A stretch of DNA of 64,000 nucleotides from Ananas comosus (GCF_001540865.1 NC_033622.1:13832797-13896796); one strand, 5' to 3'; shown: positions 13,799-26,680, counted from the first letter of the stretch. Made by a program: numbers and translations. Notes: a model not told the origin generated them from the letters alone.

Positions 13799-15183
13799 AA
13801 CTTGGAGGAAGTGCTTTTTGTCAACAGCACTTTTCTTACTCCCAGGGGACTCTTATAAAAGGGAAGGGATAGTTGGTTTCCACTTACAAGGTTTTAGTGG
13901 AGCTGTGGAAAAGCAGAGCATTTGTCTCTGCTACCATTTAACCTTCTCAACCAAGATTCTCACCATCTAATTAGACCACCATGCAGGGGCCCAGTTGATG
14001 GAATTGCCTATCTTGGATGACGATTATCTACTAATTTTCGGAAAAAAAAAATGCCCTTTTACTTTAAAAAGAAACTGCATATATGTTGTTTTCTTTTTAA
14101 AGTTAATAGCTTGATCGGTTCGGTTCGGTTGGTTTATTCGATTTGAATAATCACCTTGTCAAACTAAACTTTTTTACTTTGAACTTAAGTTATCTGACCC
14201 TCATCTAAAATGTCTATTTATTCACCTTATTTATTCAATTTAAGTAATGATAAAATATCAATAAAACAACATTTTGGCTTAATTTGTTGCTTGGTTTAGA
14301 CGTCAACGTAGGGGATAACACACAAGACAATTAGTGGGTGTCGTAGCCTAATAATGCATGTGGTGGCGGTGTATATGTATGTATATCTCCCCGATTCCCA
14401 CCCACCGTTTATGTCACGCAATCGCCCAAGTAATAGGACACCTCGTTACATCTTCTTCTCCGTGACTATGTAGAAGACAACAAGTCGACGTTCACCGAAT
14501 GTTCCACCTTTTGCGTCATTGTAAGGAAAATGGCTCCGACTGATTATTCCTTCTTTTTTTTTTTCGTTTTCTTTTTTCTGGTCAAGAGCGTGTTTGGCAA
14601 CGAAACAGAATACGGTACTTCCTTTTGTTGTTATTTGAAAGAATATATGTATTATTTTTTTTTCAGTAAAAGTAGAAGTTTTAAGTAGATTCGTATTTAG
14701 GTAGAAAACCTCAAAGGAGGAGGAGCTTATTTTTTAGTAGATTCTATCTAAATCTACCATCCAATATAGCGTTGAGATTCGGACATAAAACTTTCATATT
14801 GAAACAAATATTAAAATTCAGGTATAAAGTGAATTTATACGGCTTATTAAGCTCCTCAACGAACCTGCTGTCATCGCCTTACAATTGAAGAAACTCCTGC
14901 TTAATTTTCTCAGTATAAAAATATCATTTGTTTTTTTTTAAAAAAAAATCTATCAATAATTCTATTTAGGAAAAATGTTGTTATTTAATGATAGAAGCAG
15001 ATGTACACTCGGTCAAAGTATGTATGGTTACATTTTTCCTCTATATTTATGGTTTCAAAGAGTAAAACGCTTTTAGGTGGTGGCTCGGCATTTTTTTTCC
15101 ACCATAGAAGGCTTTGGGTTCTTCACTATATATGGATCTTCCACGGTATTTCTGATGTGTTGATATTTATAATACAATTAATA
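13799..15183. other. Intergenic region, nothing supportable
   Basis: AT-rich, with several poly-T runs. I see no splice-consistent coding exon, RNA gene or transposon with clear ends. Confidence 0.6.
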
Positions 15184-15365
15184 TATGTAATTCTAATTTT
15201 TTTTTTTTGAGAAATAGGTAGCACGCTACTGCTTCGTTTATTTTAATTTAGAAATAAACTTAGCTAGAAATGTGAATCAACTAGGATTCGAACTTGGGTC
15301 TCAGATACCAACCATCAAGTCCTTTGTCACTTACTCTAGAGACGGTAGTTTATGTAATTCTAATT
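15184..15365 (-). mobile_element. tRNA-derived SINE, full length, 15-bp target duplication
   Basis: The element at 15199-15350 begins on the plus strand with its poly-T tail, then GAGAAATAGGTAGCACGCTA, CTTCGTTTATTT, the box B complement GGATTCGAAC, and ends with AGAGACGGT. Perfect copies of TATGTAATTCTAATT flank it at 15184-15198 and 15351-15365. The internal GTTCGAATCC (minus strand) is a pol III box B, which marks tRNA ancestry. Confidence 0.92.
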
Positions 15366-16910
15366 ATTGATGTGTTGATATTTATGATACAATATATGTA
15401 ATTCTAATTATTGATGTGTAGACGTTTATGATTCTAATTATTTATGCACGCGGTTTGAGGTCCCATACCTAATATTTATCTTTTTAGTATATTAACAGCA
15501 CATACATGTAACATATTATGGGTTACCTATAACAATGCTGCTTCTATTACAAGAAGGTTTAGGACCATTTGGGGCCGTGGGGCTCGCCGTGGGCCATGGC
15601 TTTTGATTTTTATTGGACAATAAAAAGTGATGCAAAGATAAACATAAAGAGAGTAGCAAAAAGTTTCTACGGTATTTTGTATTTTTTAAAAAAAATTTCT
15701 ATGTTTATAAATAAAGATCTCATATAATTGAATGTGCTGAGGATTGATTTTCTTTTTCCACTTATTTTTACTATTATTGATTGGACTGTTGCGTGACGGA
15801 AAGCATTTCATTAACAAAGACATAAAAAGGTAAAGATCAAAAAATTACTTTTATATTTTCACCTTTTTATCGTCAAAAAGCTAGTTAAATGTACAAAGTG
15901 CAAGGATTCCACCATTCAATCAAATTAAAGATTCATATTTATTATTATATTTTAAGATACCGAAATTGCATCTGCGCATGCATGTTGCATCTGGAAGAAA
16001 AAAGGATTGATCTTTTTGATCCACACAAGCAGGATTTCATTTGAAGATGACAAACTCGCGCACCCACCATGCATGGATTTCCAATTCACAAACATCCCCA
16101 TCATCTAATCCTGCGAATTTGGCGCGGGAATGTGTGCGTCCCAGCAAAGGCGATGATGGTGTAAACTGACCCACCAGGGGGGGGGCGGTTTCTGATATTG
16201 ACATCCACGCTACCATGTTCGCCCATATTTGTCACGACGGCAAAAGGATGCTTTTTAAGTCCTTTTTTTTAAAAAAAAAAAAGGGAAAAAAGAATGGTGG
16301 CTTTTATGTTGCAATGTTGTTGTTCATGCTCCATACTCCTAATGGGTACACGGCTCCACCAGTGAGTTTGCTGTTTCGCCTAATTTTTATATTTTAATTT
16401 TTTTTCTTCTGATTTTAGTTCTAGTCATTTTAGGGATTTTTTTTGTTGCATGTACATTTAAATTTAAATCTTATGTTTGGTTTGACATATTTAATTTAAT
16501 TACTGTAGCTGGAACTGTACGAGCATGCTCAACTGCAAGAGTTGAAGTTATATTCAAATCAGCCGCAGTTCCAACTACAGTAATTAGAGAGAGAAAGTAA
16601 TATAAATAATAAATAAGCTTACCTCTCTAATAACTTTTATTTAGAAAAATATTTATAATTACATCGAAAAGAGATAAAATTTCAAGCCGAAAAACAATAG
16701 TTTCAATTTGAAACTACATTCTTTCTATGAAATTAAGTTATATATAGTAAAATCTGAAACCTCACTACCTCAGTGAAAGGAAAGATAGAATTCTTTAAAA
16801 TATCAGTATAATTTTATATACTATTTAAATAGTTTTTTACCGAGCAACAACACTACAGTTTACACACACATTATGGAAAAGAAGCAGCTAATAAGACTAG
16901 CATAGAGGCT
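15366..16910. other. Intergenic region with a foldback sequence
   Basis: No gene is seen. An E2F-like site TTTGGCGCGGGAA lies at about 16117-16129, and a 90-bp foldback at 16497-16586 is listed separately. A GGGGGGGGG run near 16180 and poly-A near 16270 are low-complexity. Confidence 0.55.
16497..16586. repeat. 90-bp inverted repeat (foldback element)
   Basis: TAATTACTGTAGCTGGAACTG at the left end is almost perfectly complementary to the 21 bases at 16566-16586, with one mismatch, separated by about 48 bases. The sequence to its right (TAATTAGAGAGAG... CTTACCTCTCTAAT, to about 16640) has a diverged relative near 27500-27640, so this may be part of a dispersed MITE-like family. No clear target duplication was found. 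Confidence 0.6.
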
Positions 16911-17102
16911 CGGGCCACTTTGGACCCCGTAAGGTCAAACTAAGTTTAGATAAGGCTAATTGCTATTTAAACGGGCTTGACGGTAGAGATTTTCATTCTA
17001 CCGTTTATGTGACTTTGATATTCGTGCGAGTCATGTGATCAAACGGAAAATGGAATGATCTTATATTGGGCTTAGAGTAAGCATCTCGGCCCTCATGGTC
17101 TC

Positions 17103-17215
17103 GGCCCACAAAATGACATAACCAAAACCATAGCCAGTCACTTTCAATTTTGCATTTTCGGCCACAACGGCCCATTAATAGTAGCTTTTCTCCGTTGGAC
17201 CCTCTCAAAACCCTA
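17103..17215 (+). promoter_or_regulatory. Site II (GGCCCA) and telo-box upstream of the PDCD2 gene
   Basis: GGCCCA occurs at 17103-17108 and 17169-17174, and AAACCCTA at 17208-17215, about 160 bases before the ATG. Telo-box plus site II is the known promoter pairing of plant ribosomal-protein and ribosome-biogenesis genes. PDCD2 proteins act in 40S assembly in other eukaryotes, so the promoter grammar agrees with the predicted job. That these sites are used is inference. Confidence 0.6.
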
Positions 17216-17375
17216 GCCTCCTCCTTCGACCTCCTCTCCATTGATCCCCTCGATTCGAGCCTCGGAGCTTCGTAATCCATCGCCGAGCTCTCCATCCCCT
17301 CGATTCGGAGGAATTTAATCAAGTTTTCATCGTTTTTGGGAGTTATCTTATTTTATTTTATTTTTTTAAAAAAGG

Positions 17376-19834
17376 ATGGGGGATGTTATACTGGGCATGC
17401 CCGGGCGGTGGGCGGAGAACAACCGTGAGAAATCCGATCACTACACCACAAAGATCGGCGGTTTTCCGGTGATTCTTCTTTTATCCTGATTAATTTAGCC
17501 AAAATTTGATGTCGCTTTTATCCAAATTTTGTTCTTTTTTTTTTTGGAAAATTCGGTTGCCTATCCAATTTTTTGATTAGCTATTCAATTTCGCAGGATT
17601 GGCCCATAAAAGATGCGGATATTAAGCTTGATTTAGTTCAATGTAAGTTATGTGGAGGGAAGCTTTGTCTAATTGCACAGGCAAGTTTTGTCCCCCCTCT
17701 TTTTTTTTGTTCGAATATATAATTCAAGTATACCAAAATTTCTTCATTACGTTTTAAACATTCTAATCGGTGTTTAATGCTTTCATATTTAGATTTACGC
17801 GCCTGTTTTGACGCCAAAGTCGAGTATTGAGGATCGTGTGATTTATGTGCTTGGATGCCCATTGCCGGAATGTGGGAGTAACCCTCAAAGGTACGTCCTT
17901 TATACTCGAATTGCACGATTTTTGTTTACATTTGTATTGATCGAGGAATTTACATGTATAGCTGGAGGGCTCTTCGAGTTCAGAAGTGCCAAGATGAGAC
18001 GCAAATTAGCGGTAGCAGTCCAAAAGCAATGCCTTTGGAAGAAGAATGTGCGCCTGCTAAAGAACTCAACGGCACATCCGAGGGGCACTTGTCGACGGAT
18101 TGCACTGAAGAGAATGATGATGAAGGCGATAGTGATTTAGATTTGGAGGATTTGGCTAGAGCGCTCGCAGAAGCTGCTACCCTTGCTTCTCAGTCCAAGA
18201 AGCAAAATGGATCCAAACGCCCTAATTCTACTGCGAAAGGACCCGCTGTTAAGCAAAGAGTAGACAACGCAAATATGCCATGTACTTTTCAACTTCGTGA
18301 ATACGCCACTAATACTTATCCATTAAAAGTGATGTTTGATTTCTCTTTTCTTGATGCAGTTCTGCCTTGTTTTTATGTATATCCGGAGAAGGAGCTGTAT
18401 GCAGGGAAAAGTAATCCAGTTTCTGTTGGCGACTCTGCGATTTCTATAAAAGAAAACCAGAGCAATACGAGTGATCACGAGGATGAGGAAAAGTGGGAAG
18501 GAGAAAATTATGAGTATGATAGAGCTTTAGGGGCCGATCGTACATATTTGAAGTTCAAGAAACAGCTGGATGCATATCCTGAGCAGTGCTTTAGGTATTT
18601 GAGCCGCTTAACTTCCGAATTGCATATCTGCGAATTAATGTAAAGAGAACGAGAAGCTAAATATGAAATATAGCATGGTATTAATGGAAATATGCCAATG
18701 CATAGAGTAGTGAAGTAACACACTGTGTCTATTTTAGGACGTCTTATTTGGCTTCGTTTGCTATTTTCTTACTTATCTTTTTTCCGGGAAAATTAGTGAC
18801 AGAATCTTAAGCATAAATTGGTGTTTTTTTTATGTTAATGAACAATTTGTTGGAAAGTTTGCTTCTTGTTTTTCAGTCTTTTGTGCTGAATTTTCTTGGG
18901 CATGTGCATGTATTTGTTTTTATCGCGCCACTGCCTTTTTCTAGGTATTCCTATGGTGGTAATCCCCTGTTGGCCACACCGAACTTACCAAAGCCAGAGA
19001 CTTGCAAGCTCTGTGGATCATTGCGGCACTACGAATTCCAGTTGATGCCTCCCTTGCTGTATTTTCTGCATCAAGCTGCTGATGATTCATCTGTTTGTTC
19101 ACCGGATGAGTGGACTTGGATGACTCTTATCATATATACATGTTCCAAGGTAAGCTGTTTAACCTCTTAAATTTCCGTTTCCAATCTTAACACTGGCAGC
19201 TGCTTTGCACAATCTAAACTATCTAGAGGCTAGTTAGTGCATATCCTTTTTCATTTATATGATGAGCCGGATGTTCTTCTGACGCACGTCACGAGTCGTG
19301 CACAATCCGAGCTATCTAGAGGCAATACACGGCTCTTTGTGCTGAACCATGTTGAGCCCTGTTGGAGGTTTTGGAATGCCTATTTCCAGTTATCTCACTT
19401 ATATTTGCAAAAGTCGAGTAGCATCTTTAACTTAATTTTCTTTTGAATACTTACCCAGGACGAGATCTTACATCATTTTGTAAAAGAAGAGGTTACAAGG
19501 CCCCGCATAAATGCTTTAGAATTTGAGGCATGCATAATGATGTGTTATCCATCTCTAAAGGGAAAGGAAAACCCTTTTCAGTTCAGAAAATCTGATCTTT
19601 TCATTCTTAGCTTTGCATTCAATTTATTCTCAAAATGTGAAGGGTGACTTTTTTTTCGTTAATTGTGCAAAGAGCTAGTCTTATCACCTAATTTCTAGGT
19701 TGAGTGAATTTCTTATAACACTCGGTCTATATTTTTCATTGTAGAGCTGTTGCCCTTCGTTATGTGCTGAGAAACCTGGGGGCTGTTGCTGGGGAGTTTC
19801 AGAGGAGGAGATCATCATTCAAGATGATTCCTGA
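17376..19834 (+). CDS. PDCD2: PDCD2-family protein (programmed cell death 2, 40S assembly factor type), 6 exons, 400 aa
   Basis: Exons are 17376-17468, 17597-17680, 17793-17890, 17962-18594, 18945-19149 and 19745-19834 (TGA), and phases add up to 400 aa. The N-terminal half has [17 protein letters not shown] and [18 protein letters not shown], then [19 protein letters not shown], which is the PDCD2 N-terminal (TYPP) region with paired cysteines. An acidic, low-complexity linker follows ([16 protein letters not shown]). The C-terminal PDCD2_C domain contains [32 protein letters not shown] and ends ...[14 protein letters not shown]. In animals and yeast this family is a dedicated chaperone of ribosomal protein uS5/RPS2 in 40S biogenesis; the same role here is inferred. 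Intron 2 begins CAG|GCAAGT, a GC-AG intron, which is the only donor that keeps the family sequence LIAQ-IYAP in frame. The ATG is the first in frame and sits directly before the conserved start. Confidence 0.93.
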
Positions 19835-22800
19835 GTTCCTCAAAAAGGTTTTCACATCTGTAAACATAACATTTGGCCATGTTGTTTTCATCTGCTTCTC
19901 TACGCATTATTTTGTATAGGCTATTTTGGTTTTCCTAATGTACAATAATTATATTTTCCGTCAAATGATCATTAATTCATTATAATGTACAATCATCATT
20001 TTATTTAACTTTCTGCGGATGCGTAATCTGAGATTACTGTTTGAAGTAATACTGAATGTGGTCAGCAATTTGATGGTAATAAGTCAACTATGTCCTCATC
20101 TTTTGATTCCTTCACTACTCGTCTCTCTCGATTCTTCGTTGAGCCTTGTACCGAAAGATTAGTAATGCGCTTACCGTAAGGTCGTGGTTTGCGGAGTCTA
20201 CTCCAATATTGGCTTCTTCAACATGGTGGGAGTTCCTTGCCTCACCTTCCAACCTAACTCATAAAAAGTGTATGGTTGTGAACAGTTTGATTAATTACCT
20301 AGTTGTGACTTATTTGCTGTTCTCAACTTGAAAATGATAGTGATAAAGATGCAGACCATAAAAGGTACGAACGCTAGCTTTTAAGCATTAGACGAGTATC
20401 ATTCTTATTCTATCAAGATACTTCTGTTTATTTTTTTGTTCTCTCTGGGCTAGTTATGGTACCATAAATACTGGTTTGCATAACATTAATGATGCGTTGT
20501 TTTGGAAAAATTTAATAAAAAGGAAAGTGTAACTGTCAACTGTTTTAGCAGTTATGATTCTAGTCCTTTCACATGTCCCTCGCTAACAGCGTTGTTTGCC
20601 ACGATTGTTTTCTCACGCAAGCCAATGTGAAAAGTATCTGCAAATTTTGTTAACTTAGATTCATCTCATTTTTGCGTAATCAATTCGCCAATCCGTACTA
20701 AGTTGCTCAATCACTCAATCTATGAACAGAATAGTTCCTTTCAAGTTTGTCAACTTAACTGAAACTATTAATTCTTCTCCTCTTCCTGTTACTACCTCTC
20801 TTATTTCGCATTAACGAGATCAAAATTTCCGGTCATAACAAATAATCAACAAATAAGAGTTTACGCAGCTGATAAATGCTGCAAAGTTTCATGTAGGCTC
20901 AACTTGTAACGTAGTCCGTGGCCGTGGCTTGAGTCCTAAAAGAAGAAATTAACATAAAATAAGAAGATAAAAGTAAAAGAAGATGGTGACCTGGGAACTC
21001 CACATTGCAGTGCATGGGTGATGGAATCAAACTTCATGGCTTGATGATAATGATGCATTTATTTTGGTGAATAAGAAATTCCTATAGTAGGAATAGATTC
21101 TGCATCTTTAGTTTTTAATTGGATTCTCTTTAGTTTTTAATTGGATTCCCTTTTATTTGCTTTAACTTATAGGGAAAGATTAAAAATAGGGTGGATTTTG
21201 TGGGTTAATTGGATCTCGCGCTCTTAGTTTTATATTTTATATCTTATTATTCCTTTAAACTGTCTCAAACATGAATTCTCCTTACAAAGTAGTGGTAAAA
21301 GATAACCTCCCTATTCCACCAAATCCAATGTAGAAGTGAGTTATTCAAATTTAAAATTTCTGTAAAATATATATATATACAAAACTAGGCTACTGTATTT
21401 TTTTTTTTTTTTTTGAGAATAAGGTAACGAACTATCCGCTTCATTCATTAAGGTCATTGGTCCTATTGTATTATTAATAGCACTAAGTCATTGGTCCTAT
21501 TCAAGGAGCCAAATGAAAATAATATGTAGAACTTTTTTTTATTAGAGAATATCTTTTATTATAGAGTAAAAAATTCTCAAACCAAACACAACTAAAGATT
21601 TCGACTCCACATGAAAAGACAAGCAAATCCATTAAATTTCAATAATGGGTAGATGGTACTTTACACTTTCATCGTACTCTGGAATTTTCTTGTGCTTATC
21701 CACTATTAGTACCCAAAAAAAAGGAATAAAGATCATAAACAGGTCTTAAAAAAAAAAAAGAAAAAGAAAATTGCATCATGGAGCCACCATTGTTGACCCC
21801 CTTGATCTTTTACTAGTACATTTTTTTTTTCCCCTTTCGTTACTATTTCTTAATACAGCGAAGTCAAAGGCTCTTATTTTGAATGTAGACCGAAGATTAA
21901 GCTTAATCACCGCTGAACATAGCTAGTAAAGTGAACAAGTCAATTGAATACCTCAATCGATCTACATCTCACCAAGTCATTTGTTTTGGCATTTTAATGC
22001 GGAAATTAAGCGCACCATAAATTGCCCTAAGTGGCTCAAAAAAATAGATCATCTACGGTCTCGGATTCTGAAGCGAAAATAAATATAATTTACTCTTGCG
22101 CGATTGAAAGCTAATATAATGCTTAAAAAATAATGTCGTATTCATTGTGGAAAGTAAATAGAAGCAAAATTTGAGTTAAACTGAGTGATATTTTTAGACA
22201 GCTTGTAGGATCTACCAATATAAATATCTTGGTGATGTAATTTTTAGCGTCAAAATTTTATTCTTTATCTACTTATAAAAAGTGAACATAATGTTAATTT
22301 TTTATACTTTTTAACGAGTCATTTCATGGGAGGCAATGCACAAGATAATATATGGGGGCCAGAACCTGCGTGTGCGCACTTCTTTCCACAGGTTGTTGAT
22401 AATTATGCGATTCATTCTTCTTCTTTTTTAATATATTTGTAGAATATAAAATAGCAAGTTGCCATGGAATCTAAATATTAGTTAATAATAGTTGGATTCT
22501 GATAGGTTGTTTTGGAGCCATTTTGAGAAAAAGATTCACGACAACGTGCACTATTTGTACATACTCGACCTCGTGCCATTTTTTTGGCCACTTTTTGAGG
22601 ATAAAACCGCTTTGTGATGCGGGAAAAATAGATAGTAAAATATATCTCTACTATGGTTTTTTTTTTCTTTTTCTTTTTGTTATTGTACGGGATACATATT
22701 ATGTATATATATATATACATATACCTTGGAAAGAGATCTAAGTGTTGATAAACTGAATCCAGAGAAAAAATAAAAATGTATGGTGTAAGCGTTGCTAAAG

Positions 22801-24257
22801 TGTTGATTAAGTACTCTCAACTGTAGGCTAGATGATCCTAGTTCAAGTACTGTTTCCAACGAAAGTAACAAATGAAATTCATAATTTTCAACCAACTATA
22901 GCAAACCAAATATATGATGGAATTTAACAATCGTTTCAATTTAATCAATAAAAAAACTTAGATTAGAAAGATAAATTAAAAAAATAAAAGTATGCCAAAT
23001 AAAAAAGTTGAGGGGTCTATTTCAAAGTGGCCTATAATTGAAAGGAAAGAAAAGAAAAAAAAGAAAAGAGTAACTCAGGGTAAGTAGTTTATGAATATCA
23101 ACCAAATTCATTTACATGACCAATTAATGTACAATAAAAATAGCAAGTTATTCACATGGACAATAGATAGCAGGATTAATATTTTCAAATATGACTAGTC
23201 CAAGTATTTCCTGTCTCTTGGTGACAATTAACGAGCTAATAATCTTAAAAAATATACACAAAAAGAGCTAATATATATAATCCGCGGTTTAGCACTAAGT
23301 TTCTTAAGCTTTTTCTGGCCCTTGCTTATTAGAAAAGGCAACTTTTAGACTCCCTTGCTAGTGTATAAACATTGGCATATAGTAAACTGTTATAAATAAA
23401 TTATGAGCTATTTATTAATCCCATTGTAATTAATTTACTATAAACTATATCTTGACCTCTTATTATAGATGGCATTTCATGTCAAGGAACAACTTGTTAT
23501 AATTAATAAATTCTGGGCAAATATGGAGAGAATCTTTTTGTTTTTAATTTTTCATACTTTTATTTAAAGGATTAATGGAGTTGCTAATCAAGAGGTAATG
23601 CTCATTTAGGGAAAGCCTTTTGATCAGTCAATTAATGTAGCTAATTAAGAACTATATCTCGATTCCCTGCTTCCCACAGTGTGGCATGTGTAATAACATT
23701 TAATTAGCTTTATTATAACATAAATGCTCTGCTAATCCATGTTTCCAAACCTTATATTTTGTGCGATTTATATCTTACAAAAAGGCAACATGTATATATA
23801 AATAAATAATTTTTATAGTTTATACAACATACAACATCAGTTCAGGGTTGTAATTACAAGATTGATCATTTGTTTGGTTTCTTAGGCACCAATCTCGTAG
23901 CATAGGTCATCGATAGCGCGATGAGTACTTTTGCGTACAAATTTTATATATTTTGGATTAATAGCGACATCTGACTTTGTTTAAACTATTCTATAAACTA
24001 TTACGTGTCATGATGACGTCCCTACCATAATTATTTTTTAAATTTTCTATGAAAATATATAATCATACAAAATACTACGTTATAATAGATTCAAGCCTGG
24101 AATCAACCATACAGGCTTGTAGTTACATGACTTTACCAAAGACAAAAAAAAAAATTTGTCAAAAAAGAGTTAAATTTTTTAAAATAGCAATTTTAATTTT
24201 TTTAAATAATTCACATATTTTTTTCCTTCAACCTTTACGATAATTGTGTATGACAAA
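19835..24257. other. Intergenic region, no gene seen
   Basis: The left end probably holds the 3' UTR of the PDCD2 gene. The rest is AT-rich with a SINE fragment at 21398-21450. Open frames here lack splice logic, codon bias or recognisable motifs. A small hairpin (CAAGCCTG at 24092, CAGGCTTG at 24112) lies near the right end. Confidence 0.6.
21398..21450 (-). mobile_element. SINE 3' fragment
   Basis: Poly-T followed by GAGAATAAGGTAACGAACTA and CCGCTTCATTCATTA, which is the reverse complement of the SINE tail. The tRNA-like head is missing. Confidence 0.7.
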
Positions 24258-24864
24258 ATGAATTTTTGGCCGTCCGTTCCGCTGATCGAAAATCTCGTCC
24301 GTTGGATTACGGCTGATCGGCAAGCGTCCCCATAGAAACTTCTATGCGCGCGATGGGGGCGAGGCCGCGCTCGTCGCGCCCGCAAAGTCGCCGACGCGCA
24401 CCACCCACGCCAATTATAGGTCACGTCCCTTCCCGTTTCCGCCAATAGGAGGTCGAAACGTGTCGCGTGCAGCGAGCCCCGTGGGCCCCCACCCACTTTT
24501 GTCGTTTTGCGCGCCCCCCCCCCGCCCCGGCCCCCGCGCCACCACCGTCCCGCGACGCGACGCGGAAACTCGGGCGCCGAGCCCGAACACCCCCCTCGTT
24601 CGCCTGCACCTCGGGGTTCGCGACGCCACGTGGACCGGGAGACGCGAATAGCGCCGCGCCACGTAGTTCGCCGGGCAATGGGGCCGCGCCACGTGCGAGG
24701 GACTCTGCGAATAGGGTGCGGGGCGCAGCGGAATCGGGGACCGGTAGACGCCGTTACGGCTCCGCCGTTAGCGCCGGCGCCGGCGTTGTCGGCTCCCGCT
24801 TCGAGCCGGCTAGGAGTGAACGGACGGTAGGCGAGGTGTTTAAGCAACCGCTCGTGGCGGGGCC
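24258..24864. other. Isolated GC-rich block with G-boxes, ending at an N
   Basis: About 600 bases of strikingly GC-rich, CpG-rich DNA in a window that is otherwise AT-rich. It contains CACGTG G-boxes at 24627-24632 and 24690-24695, further ACGT cores near 24423 and 24660, a GTGGGCCCCC word near 24481, and a run of C. It stops exactly at the N at 24865 and AT-rich sequence resumes. The long open frames in it run on both strands at once, as expected of GC-rich DNA with few stop codons, and encode Arg/Pro/Ala-rich sequence with no recognisable domain. Most likely it is a promoter or 5' region of a gene truncated at a faulty join, or foreign contig sequence. Confidence 0.6.
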
Positions 24865-25245
24865 NCCTCATTCCCTTTTGTTAAGGGTCAGCATAGATTT
24901 TATAAAGTAAAAGAAGTGATTCTCACATCCCAAACACTATTATTAAAAGTGAACAGAGAGACATGAATTCAGTACATTCATAAAGCAAAAGAGCAATATT
25001 CCCTACCAATTTCTTTCTTTTCTTTTTTAGATGTGTTTCATTTTCTCCTCCTTTGGGTCCTACTTAAGGAGTATCAAAGGCATTAATTGTCTGTATATAC
25101 CTAAAGATCAAAAAAGTGTTTATCTGACAATTAAAAAAAAAAGAAAAGAAAAGATCCAAAGCAGTAACTAACCTATGCAAAAAGGCTATGATGTTAACTG
25201 CTGCTTTTGTGAACATGAAGCTATGTTCTAAAGAATTTCCTATTT

Positions 25246-25278
<33 letters not shown>

Positions 25279-25966
25279 TAGGAAAGGAAAAGAAAAATAA
25301 AAAGAAAAGTTAAAAGCTCAAAGCAGTAATAACGTGCTAATAATTTATGGCGGTAAGCAATTTGCACGTACGCTCATATGCTGTAGCCTCAACGTCAGGG
25401 ATCTTGTCAGAGTCCCTGTCGCGCAAAAAGGTTGATGCAGCGACCAAAAATTAATTAATAGATGCGTGAATGGGAAACAGTACTTGTATGCATGTGACCT
25501 TTTTTTTGTGTTTAGGTTTCTAATCATTGCCCGTAGGCTCTTTCATTTCGGTTTTTTCCAAACTAATTTATTGCACTAATTATTGGGGGAAAAAAAATCA
25601 GAGAATTAAACTCCGTGAATATACATTGGCTCTTCTAAGATTTTATTTTATTTTTTTTTTTTTTTTGTGAAGTTTGAATCTAGCATTTAGGCATTTAGGC
25701 ACCCGAAGGACGTGGATAGGGTTGTGGTCGAATTCGAAACACATTTTTTTTAAAATTTGAATTCGAATCTGACAAATTTTAAAAATTCATATTCAAATCC
25801 GAACGTAACCAAAACTCTGAAATCTCAATAAGAATCTGAATCTGAATCCAAAAATCTGAGCTCGAAATAATTACTTCTCTTTTCAATATTTTAAAATATA
25901 CTATAGTAAATCTAAAATTTTAAAATACAAATTCAAATATATATATATATATATATATATATAATA

Positions 25967-26195
25967 GAACTAGGCTGGAATACTATCAATAGCACCAAGT
26001 TGTTGGTGCTATTAGTTTTTTAGCCTTTGGATTGAGAAATATATGGTTAGGATGATGTGGGCTTCCTAGAGTTGAGTGGGTGGTTGGTTGAATAGTATAA
26101 TATAACGGGTAAAAATAATCAAAGGGGTTAATCTAACGGCAGAAAACTTGATAGCACCAGTGTTTGGTGCTCTTGATAGCATAGCAGCCGGACTC
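25967..26195 (-). mobile_element. MITE copy 1 (229 bp), Mutator-like TIRs
   Basis: Termini GAACTAGGCTGGAATACTAT and (complement) GAGTCCGGCTGCTATGC match those of the 47.2-kb copy, and the interior (GCCTTTGG...GGATGATGTG...GTTGAGTGGGTG) is the reverse complement of that copy. No coding capacity. The flanks are AT repeats, so a target duplication cannot be read. Confidence 0.75.
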
Positions 26196-26572
26196 ATATT
26201 ATATAATATAAAATAAATTCAGGTTCAGATCGAATTCGGATCAGATACAGTCAAACTTCATATCTGAATCCATATTCGTCGGATTTTTATTTTTAATATT
26301 TATATTCGAAACCATATCCGTTTAGTATCTAATAAATTCGCTCTGTTCGGACTTAGTTTCAAATAAAACTTTAGGTATTCATAACCATTGACATCCCGTG
26401 GAGATCGGCGCCTATCGTCCACTCATTGGAGGACATGGAGTGGTCCTGCAGATTTAATTGGTAGGTTGTGTGGGCCGCACTTGAAAAGCAAGATTTTATT
26501 TGGACTGTGCTCATAAAAAAAAAAAAAAAAATTCTCTTCTATCCATTAGCAACACTAATTATGCTTACTTAC

Positions 26573-26680
26573 TTTCACTAGCGTAAGCAGTAAAGAACTT
26601 GATAATTGGTATTCGAGGTTCCAAATTTGAATTCTATTGATTTACATTTAGCCATACTTTTTCGATTTGACATATAGATA
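26573..26680 (+). mobile_element. Degenerate SINE relic
   Basis: ACTAGCGTAAGCAGTAAAGA, GATAATTGGTATTCGAGGTT and AAATTTGAATTCTATTGATT align by eye with the head and box B region of the local SINE family. The 3' tail is lost. Confidence 0.55.

Noticed and set aside
16117..16129. E2F-like site TTTGGCGCGGGAA
   Set aside because: A good match to the motif, but it is more than 1.2 kb from the nearest gene start with no gene close enough to assign it to.
24179..24871. A 230-codon minus-strand frame and overlapping plus-strand frames in the GC-rich block
   Set aside because: Long open frames exist on both strands at once, as expected where stop codons are rare. The translation is Arg/Pro/Ala-rich with no domain, and it crosses the N.
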